24,488 nucleotides of DNA from Octadecabacter sp. (GCA_003533975.1 DQCL01000239.1:1-24488), one strand, 5' to 3'. Positions 16,595 through 24,033 are shown, numbered from the stretch's first letter. Program-made: numbers and translations. The notes: generated by a model from the sequence alone, not told the origin.

Positions 16595-17626
16595 CTAAAG
16601 GTGGCTGTGGAACGTGTCTTGCGCGCGTCCCCAAACACCTTTTTCGAGGTGATCCAGCACCAACAAATGCGGCAACAGCTGACGTGCAAAGTCGTCTGTG
16701 CTTTCTACGGGGAGTAACGACGGCAAGTTATCAATGGCCATAACGTCTAGCGGTGGATCCCTGTGGGTGCGCAGCGTTGGGGTGTCCCATGTGGTTGTCT
16801 GCCCGTAAACTTTAATCGGAGAGAACGCACTTTCAGGGTCGCAAGCGATGTCACCTATTACCGAAAGCTTGCGCTGCGCGTCACCGGCATCGGCTTGTAC
16901 AAAGACCGGTGCGCCTTCGTGGGCGAGGATACAGTTGAGCAAGATGTCATGTTGTAGAATTTCTGGAAACGGTCCGCCGTGCGCGGTTTGGGCCATGTCC
17001 CAGCCTGTCGGCGTCATACCGACGGCCTTGCACAAATCAGTCGCTCCGCTACCAACACGGCCCAATGCGCCGATGATCAGCGCGGACGGTGCTTTGTCGA
17101 TAGTGTTGCGCACTTGGCTTGCCATCGCTTCGGCGGACGCGAATGCATCCACTGCTTGCAGCGTTTCACCGCGTTGCTGATGGCCCCATGCCATAACGGA
17201 AAGCGCGGCACCTGCGTAGCCTGCCCAATACCCAAACGCGGCCACGCGGCGGCCCGTTTCATCCACGAGATATTCGAGATCAAGCAACGTGCCGCCACCT
17301 GATTTGAAACGGTCCAACAGCGCACGACCTGATGCTTGGCCCTTATAGGCATGACCGAACATGATGTGTCGGTGGCGCAAAGGTGTTCCGTCTTCGGGGA
17401 GTTCTTTCAACCCAAGAATGATCGCGTCACTTGGTGCGTCGACCCAAGACCCAGCAGGAACGATCTCACATCCAATTGCGCGGTACGCGTCCGTGGGGAT
17501 GCAGCGTTCTGGCGCGTCTTCAACGACGACACGCCAGCCTTTTTCCACCATTTGCACGGCACCCTTGGGCACCATCGGCGCACGGGCCTCATTCTCGCGT
17601 GGTTCGCTTCGCATCCAGATCAGCAT
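16595..17626 (-). CDS. Saccharopine dehydrogenase (LYS1-type, L-lysine-forming)
   Basis: The 343-residue protein resembles the NAD-dependent, lysine-forming saccharopine dehydrogenase of the alanine dehydrogenase/transhydrogenase fold. Visible features are MRSEPRENEARAPMVP at the N-terminus, the catalytic-type LGLKELPEDG (Lys74), the MFGHAYKGQ segment (His92), and GYWAGYAGAALSVMAWGHQQ. The nucleotide-binding loop is GALGRVGSGA (187-196). Lys74 and His92 line up with the catalytic Lys/His pair of yeast LYS1. In fungi this enzyme ends the aminoadipate lysine pathway; roseobacters make lysine via DAP (dapB is in this window), so lysine degradation or another amino-acid reaction is possible here. 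AAGGAG precedes the ATG by 8 bases. It is the second gene after the duplicated-domain protein (16-base gap). Confidence 0.87.
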   Translation of the reverse strand: MLIWMRSEPRENEARAPMVPKGAVQMVEKGWRVVVEDAPERCIPTDAYRAIGCEIVPAGSWVDAPSDAIILGLKELPEDGTPLRHRHIMFGHAYKGQASGRALLDRFKSGGGTLLDLEYLVDETGRRVAAFGYWAGYAGAALSVMAWGHQQRGETLQAVDAFASAEAMASQVRNTIDKAPSALIIGALGRVGSGATDLCKAVGMTPTGWDMAQTAHGGPFPEILQHDILLNCILAHEGAPVFVQADAGDAQRKLSVIGDIACDPESAFSPIKVYGQTTTWDTPTLRTHRDPPLDVMAIDNLPSLLPVESTDDFARQLLPHLLVLDHLEKGVWGRAQDTFHSHL

Positions 17627-17642
17627 GGTGTTGCTCCTTAGA

Positions 17643-18485
17643 TTAATGTGTCGCTCTGTAGTCCGCCTGAAGTTCTTCTAGGCGTTCAATGGCTTCGGCG
17701 CGTGTATTGCGAATGTTAGGACGAGCAGTTTTCGCCTCATATCGCATACGCTTGTCGGTTTCGGTTTCCGAACCTAGAGCGTAACGAACGGACCCCATCG
17801 AATAGGTGTCGTTAAACGCCTCGGAGCGCATCGAAAACTGAACCCAAGCAGGCGATTGAATGCGTGTGCCTTCATAGTTGAACACAACCCACCATTTCAG
17901 GCGCGTGGCACGAATGGCTTCTTCGGTCCAGTTGTGGACATCATTGACGTCTCGCGAGTGTTCAAAGCTCATTCCGCTGAAGTCGATCTCTAGAATGTTT
18001 GCATCGTGGTCAAAGTGCAGTCGACGAAGGAATTCAGCCTTGTGGAAATTCGGATGGTGCGCGGTATGGGTGCGCCGCTTGGACGGTAAGGATTTCAGAT
18101 AGGTCATCGCTTCTTCGCGAGATCCGAACAAAGACGGATTTTCGCGATCCGTTCCTTTGTCACGCGCGATCTGTTTCAACGTCGCCTCGTCTGCGTCATA
18201 GCGCACGGTTTTCATTGAATGGGCTTCGTTCAAATCCTGCCCACGACGGGTAAAGGCAAACCAAGCGTCCCCATCAATGCGGTAGCCTTCGGTGTTCACC
18301 ATCAAAAACCATTGCGCCTCGCCGGTTTCGTTAATGTGGTTTTCGATGCAATCGTAAAACGCGTTCACATCAGCGGTGGTATGAAAATAGAGCCCCTTAA
18401 ATATGATCTCGATAACCTGCGGGCCTTCATGCGTGATGAAGCGGGATGAAAGAGCGTCGGCGGAAAAGTCGGCGGAAAAACTCAT
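17643..18485 (-). CDS. Hypothetical protein made of two copies of one domain
   Basis: I do not recognise this 280-residue protein. It consists of two tandem homologous units, residues 16-133 and 152-271. They align along VIEIIFKGLYFHTTADVNAF / ILEIDFSGMSFEHSRDVNDV, then WFLMVNTEGYRI / WWVVFNYEGTRI, AWFAFTRRGQDLNEAHSM / AWVQFSMRSEAFNDTYSM, VRYDADEAT / VRYALGSET and SREEAMTYLKSL / TRAEAIERLEEL. The beta-helix alternation and the W.(V/L)xxNYEG core faintly recall STAS/SpoIIAA-like folds, but that is only an impression. There is no signal peptide or membrane segment, so it is probably cytoplasmic. ATG 18485 is preferred; the frame opens 4 codons earlier at a TTG, and neither start has a good ribosome site. 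It lies 16 bases upstream of saccharopine dehydrogenase and is probably co-transcribed with it. Confidence 0.8.
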   Translation of the reverse strand: MSFSADFSADALSSRFITHEGPQVIEIIFKGLYFHTTADVNAFYDCIENHINETGEAQWFLMVNTEGYRIDGDAWFAFTRRGQDLNEAHSMKTVRYDADEATLKQIARDKGTDRENPSLFGSREEAMTYLKSLPSKRRTHTAHHPNFHKAEFLRRLHFDHDANILEIDFSGMSFEHSRDVNDVHNWTEEAIRATRLKWWVVFNYEGTRIQSPAWVQFSMRSEAFNDTYSMGSVRYALGSETETDKRMRYEAKTARPNIRNTRAEAIERLEELQADYRATH

Positions 18486-18540
18486 ATTCGGAACCAATGG
18501 CTTGCGTGTTGGGCCGCGATGGCGAAACTGGGTGCAAAGG

Positions 18541-18559
18541 ACGCCAAAATGCTTGGCGT
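18541..18559. repeat. Perfect inverted repeat ACGCCAA-N5-TTGGCGT
   Basis: Two 7-base arms flank AATGC. The centre is about 65 bases upstream of the duplicated-domain gene (minus strand). No T-run follows on either strand, so it looks more like an operator or an RNA stem in the 5' leader than a terminator. Confidence 0.55.
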
Positions 18560-18752
18560 GATTGTATTGTATCGCAAAACCAGACGCGACTGTAATGTGG
18601 CAGATTGGACATGAAAGACAATTTATGACGCCGCTTGGGAAAAGCTGACGGTTCCTAAAACTGTTGTGATTGCCCCCGCCATTTAAGCACTTTGCGCATG
18701 GCTGCGACCTTCGCGGTCCTTGCCGTTCAAGGGCGCACCAAAGACGCCGATA

Positions 18753-18782
18753 TTGAATAGCAGCACATAAAACCCTTCATAT
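18753..18782 (+). promoter_or_regulatory. Candidate promoter for the caspase-like gene (TTGAAT-N18-TCATAT)
   Basis: TTGAAT at 18753-18758 and TCATAT at 18777-18782 are 18 bases apart, and the -10 box ends 29 bases before the start at 18812. GAAAGGA provides the ribosome site in the same leader. By-eye match. Confidence 0.35.
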
Positions 18783-18811
18783 GTGTTAGCTACTATTTGA
18801 AAGGACACTCC

Positions 18812-20506
18812 ATGTTCCAGACTTCTATACGCCGCCTTTTGATGACGACAGTTCTTGTGTTACCGGTGTCCGCCGTGGCGCAAGACGTAGCGCTTATCCT
18901 TGGGAATGAACGCTACGAGCAGCTGGACCGCGTGAGCCGTGCAGATGACCTTTTGGGTGCGGTAAGCCGCCTTGAGGCATTGGGTTTTGAGGTTGCCAGC
19001 CGTGCGAACGGGCGGGCGGACGTCGTCAAAGACCTCGCTGCGGCGTTTCAAGTGCAAGCAGACGACGCGGATCGTTTGGTTGTCGCGTTGTCTGGGCATT
19101 TTGTGACCGATGGAACGCGCACTTGGTTGTTGACGGCCGAGGCGACAGAGCCGGACTTGTTTTCGGTGGATGATGTGGCTTTGTCTCTTGATAGTGTGCT
19201 GCGCATTCTCGCCGCACGTCCGGGTAAGGCGGTGTTGCTGATGGGGGCCGCCGAACCTGATGATCTTGATATGGACGATAGCGGTCTACGTGCTGGTGTG
19301 GGGGATATGGATATCCCGCAAGGTGTGACCGTTTTGCGTACAACGCCGTCCATCGCAGCATCCACTTTATCGGGGCTTCTGACAGAACCTGAGGCGACGA
19401 TTGGCCTGCAACTGGCCGCAAACCCGTCAATGTTCACCAGCGGCTATCTGCCTGCGGACTGGATCTTGATGCCCAGTGAAGTCATCGTTGAAACGCCTGA
19501 GCCAACACCAAACGGGCCAAGCGAGGCGGACTTGAATGCCGAAGCAGCGCTATGGGATCGCACGACGGGTGAAGACAGTGTTCAAGCTTATCGCAACTAT
19601 GTGGCGCAGTATCCGACGGGGCGGTTTGTGAATGACGCTGAAGCCCAGATCGAGGCGATTTTGGCGGAACCCAACCGTTCAGCACGGTTAAGCGAAGAGA
19701 CATTGAACCTGAACCGCGCAGCGCGACGTGAAATTCAATCGAACCTCACGTTGTTGAACTATAACACGCGTGGCGTAGATGGTATTTTTGGTCCGGGGTC
19801 ACGCGGGGCTATTCTGAACTGGCAGCAGTCCAACGGGTTCCCGCAGTCGTCCTATCTGACCCGCGACCAGATCAACCTTTTGGACGCGCAGGCATCACGT
19901 CGCCAAGCAGAAATCGAAGCTGAAGAAGCCCGCGTGCGTGCGCAAGCTGAAGCACGGGACCGCAGTTACTGGACCGAAACTGGTGGTGTTGGCGATGAGG
20001 CAGGATATCGTGCTTATCTCGCGCGTTTTCCTGAAGGTTTGTTTTCTGGTATCGCCAAAGCCCGACTAGGGGAAATCGAAGACCGCCGCAGAACAGCGGC
20101 AGAAGCGCAGGACCGCGCGGCCTGGTCCATCGCCGACAGCATCGACAGTGTCGCAGGGTATCAGGAATACCTCGCAGCGTATCCGCGCGGCGTGTTTGCG
20201 GACCAAGCCAATGCACGCATCGCCGAGATGAACGTGCCGCAGGTGTCTAATGCCCAAATCGCGCGGGCGCGGGTGGAGGAAGGCAATCTGCGTTTGTCTG
20301 GAATTCGTGCGCAATTGCTTGAGCTGCGTTTGCGCGACATGGGCCTTGATCCGGGCCGCTTAGATGGTGTGATTGATGATAATACACGTCGTGCCATCGC
20401 CGCGTACCAAGACTCGCAAGGGTTAACGCCAACGGGATATGTCGATCAGGCAACGGCTGTTGGTTTGATGACTGGGTCTGTTAGCATCACGGTTCCCGGT
20501 CGGTAG
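18812..20506 (+). CDS. Exported caspase-like/peptidoglycan-binding protein, probably catalytically inactive
   Basis: The 564-residue protein begins with a signal peptide (MFQTSIRRLLMTTVLVLPVSAVAQ). Residues 25-220 follow a caspase (C14)-like pattern: DVALILGNERYEQL, DDLLGAVSRLEALGFEV, DRLVVALSGHFVTDGTRTWL with His96. Where the catalytic cysteine would be expected it reads AVLLMGAAEPDD, without cysteine. Three related helical units follow (about 243-284, 384-422, 432-473) with the pattern AYxxYxxxYPxGxF. Two peptidoglycan-binding-1-like segments are visible: NLNRAARREIQSNLTLLNYN followed by TRGVDGIFGPGSRGAI (about 300-358), and LLELRLRDMGLDPGRLDGVI at the C-terminus (about 500-555). It is likely periplasmic and cell-wall associated; function unknown. 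The start is ATG 18812 with GAAAGGA 7 bases upstream. It ends in a bidirectional terminator shared with the facing gene. Confidence 0.85.
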   Translation: MFQTSIRRLLMTTVLVLPVSAVAQDVALILGNERYEQLDRVSRADDLLGAVSRLEALGFEVASRANGRADVVKDLAAAFQVQADDADRLVVALSGHFVTDGTRTWLLTAEATEPDLFSVDDVALSLDSVLRILAARPGKAVLLMGAAEPDDLDMDDSGLRAGVGDMDIPQGVTVLRTTPSIAASTLSGLLTEPEATIGLQLAANPSMFTSGYLPADWILMPSEVIVETPEPTPNGPSEADLNAEAALWDRTTGEDSVQAYRNYVAQYPTGRFVNDAEAQIEAILAEPNRSARLSEETLNLNRAARREIQSNLTLLNYNTRGVDGIFGPGSRGAILNWQQSNGFPQSSYLTRDQINLLDAQASRRQAEIEAEEARVRAQAEARDRSYWTETGGVGDEAGYRAYLARFPEGLFSGIAKARLGEIEDRRRTAAEAQDRAAWSIADSIDSVAGYQEYLAAYPRGVFADQANARIAEMNVPQVSNAQIARARVEEGNLRLSGIRAQLLELRLRDMGLDPGRLDGVIDDNTRRAIAAYQDSQGLTPTGYVDQATAVGLMTGSVSITVPGR

Positions 20507-20514
20507 GCCAAAGA

Positions 20515-20553
20515 AAAACCCGCCCCAACAGGTGTTGGAGCGGGTCTTTGATT
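20515..20553. terminator. Bidirectional Rho-independent terminator
   Basis: ACCCGCCCCAACA (20518-20530) pairs with TGTTGGAGCGGGT (20533-20545) with one mismatch and a 2-base centre. The plus strand continues CTTTGATTT and the minus strand TTTTTCTTT, so it can stop both convergent transcripts. It lies between stops at 20506 and 20568. Confidence 0.85.
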
Positions 20554-20567
20554 TCGGAAGGTCGAGC

Positions 20568-21776
20568 TTACGGACGTGCTGGAACGTAGCGTTCAAACAG
20601 CAAGCGGATGAAGCCCTGTGTTTGGCTGTCCAGCTGGCGTACCGCGACCAAGTAAGTTCCGGGCTGAACGCGCACTGTTAGAAGCGAATCCAATGAGCCG
20701 CCGGCATCGTCGTTGTATCCGACTTGGCGACCAAGATCATCGTACATCACCAGCACTGGGTCTCCGTTGCCTTGAGCGATTGCCTCAACCAAAATTAGGC
20801 CTCCCTCTGAGACATCAAACGTATACCATGTGGCGTTGCTACCTACGTTTACGTCTTCACGCAAACGCGTCTGCAACGCACCCAACGCTTTGACGGGGTG
20901 GCTACCATCCAGTGGCGGGCTTGCGTCGCCTCGGTCATAGAGGTTCATCAGGACTTCTTGTGCATCGTATTCTTTGGCGGTCACAGTGATTGGCACATTT
21001 TCGTTGCCATATAAATTCACCGCGATGCAATATTCGCCAGCTGGCAACGGTTCAGCCATATCAATGCGGCTGTTCAGGCCGTCAAAGTCGTCGTTTTCAG
21101 CCAGCCAGTTTCCTGATGGGTCAAAAAGGGTCAGGATCGGGTCGGCATCCGGGTTTTCAGCAGTAATCGACACCGGAGTTTGCCCGTCCAGTCGCAATGA
21201 ATACACATTCTGAACTGACCAGTTATTTGCAATGGGTTCACCTAATGTAATCGGCTGTGCCACGCTGAGATCGCACTCGCCGGATACGCTATTGTCGTCT
21301 TGAATGGCGACACCAGCGGTCAGCGCTTCTTGATCCATGCGAGATGCACGGACGAAGCCCGTAATCGGAGAGCCGTCAAAGCTGCGCATTGAGGCACAAT
21401 AAGTTCCGGCAGTAAGGAAAGTTTCTGCGCGGCTGGCCGCATCACCACCACTGTCATCATCCGAAGCCACGATCTCGCCCGCAGCATTGCGCACGTCCAG
21501 CACTGTGTCGCCGCCCCCGCGCCCTTGGGCTTCGATACGGTAGTCGCCAGGTTCTGACACCGTGAACAGGCCGACATATTCATTGCGCATCAAAACCAGC
21601 GCCATTTGTTCAATATATGTCGGGGATGAGGAGATGTCTGATGAAGCCTCATCGCCGCCAAGCCATTGGCCGTTCTCGCCAACACCACCACATAGGTTGG
21701 CGTCTTGCGCGAAGGCAGGCAAAGCTGTCAGCGCGAACAGGCTGGTTGCAAGTGCGGTTGAAATTGATCTGATCAT
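20568..21776 (-). CDS. Exported protein with three PPC-like beta-sandwich repeats
   Basis: The 402-residue protein has a signal peptide (MIRSISTALATSLFALTALPAFAQ) and three related units, about residues 66-143, 188-267 and 313-392. Each has the pattern of pre-peptidase C-terminal (PPC) domains: DTVLDVRNAAGEIVASDDD ... AGTYC, DPILTLFDPSGNWLAENDD ... AGEYC, DPVLVMYDDLGRQVGYNDDA ... PGTYL. These are aspartate-rich loops typical of calcium-stabilised beta-sandwiches. No protease domain is attached, so it is a stand-alone binding or structural protein in the periplasm or outside the cell. Cysteines at 29, 127, 168 and 250 could form disulfides. GAGGT precedes the ATG by about 8 bases. It faces the caspase-like gene across a shared terminator. 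Confidence 0.85.
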   Translation of the reverse strand: MIRSISTALATSLFALTALPAFAQDANLCGGVGENGQWLGGDEASSDISSSPTYIEQMALVLMRNEYVGLFTVSEPGDYRIEAQGRGGGDTVLDVRNAAGEIVASDDDSGGDAASRAETFLTAGTYCASMRSFDGSPITGFVRASRMDQEALTAGVAIQDDNSVSGECDLSVAQPITLGEPIANNWSVQNVYSLRLDGQTPVSITAENPDADPILTLFDPSGNWLAENDDFDGLNSRIDMAEPLPAGEYCIAVNLYGNENVPITVTAKEYDAQEVLMNLYDRGDASPPLDGSHPVKALGALQTRLREDVNVGSNATWYTFDVSEGGLILVEAIAQGNGDPVLVMYDDLGRQVGYNDDAGGSLDSLLTVRVQPGTYLVAVRQLDSQTQGFIRLLFERYVPARP

Positions 21777-21856
21777 ATCGAATACCTCATTGCTAATACA
21801 TTACCGTAGCGTAAGCGGCGAATCGACATGTGGCTAGGGGGCAGATTGGCACAAGT

Positions 21857-21880
21857 AGGAAAGGTCAGGGAAACCTGACC
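21857..21880 (-). terminator. Terminator after the amine oxidase gene
   Basis: On the minus strand GGTCAGG (21880-21874), a TTTC loop and CCTGACC (21869-21863) form a perfect 7-base stem followed by TTTCCT, starting 7 bases after the amine oxidase stop. It separates that gene from the PPC-repeat gene downstream. Confidence 0.7.
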
Positions 21881-21886
21881 AAACAC

Positions 21887-22927
21887 TTACAAAGCAGCCA
21901 GCATCGTTTCCGCGGCTTCCAAGGCACCCTCAATGAAGCCACCGAACTGGGGAGCAACTTCGGTGCCGCCAAATAAGAGCGTATGGCCCCAAAGAGAGGC
22001 CATCTCCGGTGGAAGCGCGTAATGAGGGTGAGTTGAAAGTGGCACCAAATCCGCTTCCGTCGAGGTGAATGGGTCAAACGCCCAGTCTTTGACGTGGAGT
22101 GCAACTGGAAACGCAGCATCCGGCCCGAACAAACGAACGAGTTGGGCGAGTAGGTGATGGCGCAAAAGTTTTTCATCTTGGCGATTTTGCGGTGGCACAC
22201 CTATGAACCCAAATAGCGCAAACGGCCCACCCGTATTCGGGGATGCGTCATGGATTTCGACCATCGGGCCATGCCTGCTCATGGCGTCGCCGGATAAACC
22301 AGCCTCTCGCCAAAACGGTGAATCATAGATGGCGATGGCTTTCGCTTGGCCGGCCATCCAAGTGGGGATCGACTGCATCGCGCGGATCGTGTTTTCTGGC
22401 AGTGAGGGGGAGAATGATAAGCCCGCAGCAATCCGTGGAGGTAAGGCCAGCACGGCTTTGTCTGCAATAACACTGTCCCCATTTCCAAGCTGTGCAGTGA
22501 TGCCCGCATCTGTGTTGGTAAGCTGTGTAACGGGAGCGCCGAGTTGCCGCTTGTGATGAGGTATGCGCGTAACCAATGCGTTGATTAGGGCGCCAAAGCT
22601 ACCTTTCAGCCGCCAAGATCCCTCCATTGAAGAGAACCCCCTGCCTCTTTGAACCTGCCCTTGTTCGTCTTCAAATGTCAGGCTGCCGTCGGCATATTGG
22701 TCAAATTTCTCTAATCCCAATTCGTCGACCAACGCAGAAATGCGTGGTTGACCGGGCCAGAACCATGCGGGGCCCAAGTCGAAGGTTCCATCGCCTTGTG
22801 AGATTGTTTTCATGCGCCCGCCAAAGCGGTCACGTGCTTCAATCAACAGGTAATCGCGTTCCTGTTGTTCGAGCGCGTAGGCAAGGGCAAGGCCGGACAA
22901 GCCGCCACCGACTATTAGTGTTTTCAT
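21887..22927 (-). CDS. FAD-dependent amine oxidase family protein
   Basis: The 346-residue protein opens with a dinucleotide-binding motif, LIVGGGLSGLALAYALEQQ, followed by a glutamate-ending strand and RFGGRMKTI, the two FAD-binding landmarks of flavin monoamine oxidases. The C-terminus has LLFGGTEVAPQFGGFIEGAL, the last FAD-contact segment. At about 346 residues it is shorter than the usual 430-500 for monoamine oxidases, so the substrate-binding region is reduced; amine substrate is not certain. No signal peptide is seen, so it is probably cytoplasmic. The ATG overlaps the stop of the upstream cupin gene by one base (TGATG), implying coupled translation. A hairpin terminator follows. Confidence 0.88.
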   Translation of the reverse strand: MKTLIVGGGLSGLALAYALEQQERDYLLIEARDRFGGRMKTISQGDGTFDLGPAWFWPGQPRISALVDELGLEKFDQYADGSLTFEDEQGQVQRGRGFSSMEGSWRLKGSFGALINALVTRIPHHKRQLGAPVTQLTNTDAGITAQLGNGDSVIADKAVLALPPRIAAGLSFSPSLPENTIRAMQSIPTWMAGQAKAIAIYDSPFWREAGLSGDAMSRHGPMVEIHDASPNTGGPFALFGFIGVPPQNRQDEKLLRHHLLAQLVRLFGPDAAFPVALHVKDWAFDPFTSTEADLVPLSTHPHYALPPEMASLWGHTLLFGGTEVAPQFGGFIEGALEAAETMLAAL

Positions 22928-23595
22928 CAGACCGCCGGTGGTTTCGCGTGTGCCAAATGGCCTGTTTTAACCCAGACCCGTGCCCCTTGATCGCCTGCAA
23001 CCGCCTTCAACGCATCCCCGTTCGGCAATCGCAACCACGCGCCTTTGCCCAAAGTTTCTCCGTTTTCGATGACAGATCCGTCGATCACGAGCATTTCAAG
23101 CCCGCCTTTCGCAGGGTTTTCCAATGATGCATCCGCATCCAACTGGCTGAATGTTACGATTTCAAAGGCATCGCTGTGCAATTGTGCGGTTGCGACGCCG
23201 TCAACAGGTGCGGCCAAATCAGCGGCCATATCTTTGCGAAATTGAGTGCGGTCATCCATGTCAAATTGCCAGAGCTTGACGAAAATAGTGCAGCCGTCTT
23301 TGGAGCCTGGTGTGTGGGATGATGTCGGCGGGTTGCGAACATAGGTTCCCTTGGGAAAGTCGCCATGTTCGTCCTGAAATACACCGTCCAACACGATGAA
23401 TTCTTCACCGCCAGTGTGTGTATGTGCAGAAAATGTGCTGTTGGCGGCATACCGAACAATTGTGGTCGCGCGGGCGACTTCGCCGCCGACACGGTCCAGC
23501 ATGCGACGATCTACACCCTTCATTGGGGAGGGTACCCATTCGATTTGTTCGGAATGAAGGGCAACCCGTTTAGAGAAATCTGTATTTAGGTCCAT
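22927..23595 (-). CDS. Cupin protein, ChrR-like (two cupin units)
   Basis: The 222-residue product has an N-terminal cupin with metal-ligand-like residues His58, His60, Glu64 and His94 ([17 protein letters not shown] ... [10 protein letters not shown]), resembling the C-terminal cupin of the anti-sigma factor ChrR. A second, shorter cupin-like unit (about 160-215: [29 protein letters not shown]) lacks the histidines. No ChrR N-terminal zinc anti-sigma domain is present and no ECF sigma gene lies beside it, so an anti-sigma role is not supported. The start at 23595 is chosen because GGAAGG lies 7 bases upstream; the frame runs 14 codons further without similarity. It is coupled to the amine oxidase gene. 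A redox or reactive-carbonyl function is a guess. Confidence 0.87.
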   Translation of the reverse strand: MDLNTDFSKRVALHSEQIEWVPSPMKGVDRRMLDRVGGEVARATTIVRYAANSTFSAHTHTGGEEFIVLDGVFQDEHGDFPKGTYVRNPPTSSHTPGSKDGCTIFVKLWQFDMDDRTQFRKDMAADLAAPVDGVATAQLHSDAFEIVTFSQLDADASLENPAKGGLEMLVIDGSVIENGETLGKGAWLRLPNGDALKAVAGDQGARVWVKTGHLAHAKPPAV

Positions 23596-23670
23596 GAGGC
23601 GCCCTTCCTGATTTGTTAGAAACAAGGAAAACCACACAATTATGTAGGGCGCAAAACACGAAATCGCGAA

Positions 23671-23706
23671 ATAAAAAGACCGCGGCCCGTTTCCGGTCGC
23701 GGTCTT
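23671..23706 (-). terminator. Terminator after rpmJ
   Basis: AAGACCGCG and CGCGGTCTT (arms 23676-23684 and 23698-23706) form a perfect 9-base stem with a 13-base loop. On the minus strand it runs into TTTTTAT, so it ends the rpmJ message, 35 bases past the stop. Confidence 0.85.
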
Positions 23707-23741
23707 AATAAAAGCTTTTGAAAACAGGTTGCCCTGTCGTC

Positions 23742-23867
23742 TTAACCCTGGCGTGCTTTGAAGCGACGCTGAGTCTTGTTGATCACGTAGACGCGGCCTT
23801 TACGACGCACAACGCGGCAATCGCGGTGGCGGTTTTTCAGCGACCGGAGGGAGTTGCGAACTTTCAT
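23742..23867 (-). CDS. rpmJ: 50S ribosomal protein L36 (zinc-free form)
   Basis: The 41-residue product begins [20 protein letters not shown] and ends [12 protein letters not shown], the 41-residue alphaproteobacterial form of L36 in the large ribosomal subunit. Only one cysteine (residue 17) is present, so the C-C-C-H zinc ribbon of the 37-residue form is absent. AAGGAT precedes the ATG by 7 bases. The frame is open 21 codons upstream, but those lie before the ribosome site. The gene is alone, 91 bases downstream of a tRNA gene on the same strand, and ends in a strong hairpin terminator. Confidence 0.97.
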   Translation of the reverse strand: MKVRNSLRSLKNRHRDCRVVRRKGRVYVINKTQRRFKARQG

Positions 23868-23958
23868 TGTTCTATCCTTTGTCTCGCGGCGCTGCGAAAG
23901 GCGCCATTGTTTCGTTCGTGCGCTGCCCAATTAACGCGGGCCACGCGGCTAAAATTCA

Positions 23959-24033
23959 TGGTGGACGATACTGGGATCGAACCAGTGACCCCTTCGATGT
24001 CAACGAAGTGCTCTACCGCTGAGCTAATCATCC
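23959..24033 (-). tRNA. tRNA-Val (anticodon GAC)
   Basis: The minus strand folds into a 75-base cloverleaf with encoded CCA. The acceptor arms GGATGAT and ATCGTCC pair over 7 bases with one G-T. The D arm is GCTC/GAGC, the anticodon stem CTTCG/CGAAG, the loop TTGACAT with anticodon GAC at 24001-23999, and the T arm ACTGG/CCAGT with loop TTCGATC. The GAC anticodon reads GUC valine codons. It lies upstream of rpmJ on the same strand, and the two may share a transcript. Confidence 0.97.

Larger units (their letters stand above)
18486..18811. other. 326-base intergenic region between divergent genes
   Basis: No convincing gene lies here. It holds a perfect 7-base inverted repeat (18541-18559) and a candidate promoter for the gene at 18812 (18753-18782). 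On the plus strand one frame is open from ATG 18519 to TGA 18614, then continues in the same frame to TAA 18686, giving WEKLTVPKTVVIAPAI-like text in the second piece. The pieces are too short to call a gene; they could be chance or a decayed remnant. Confidence 0.6.
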
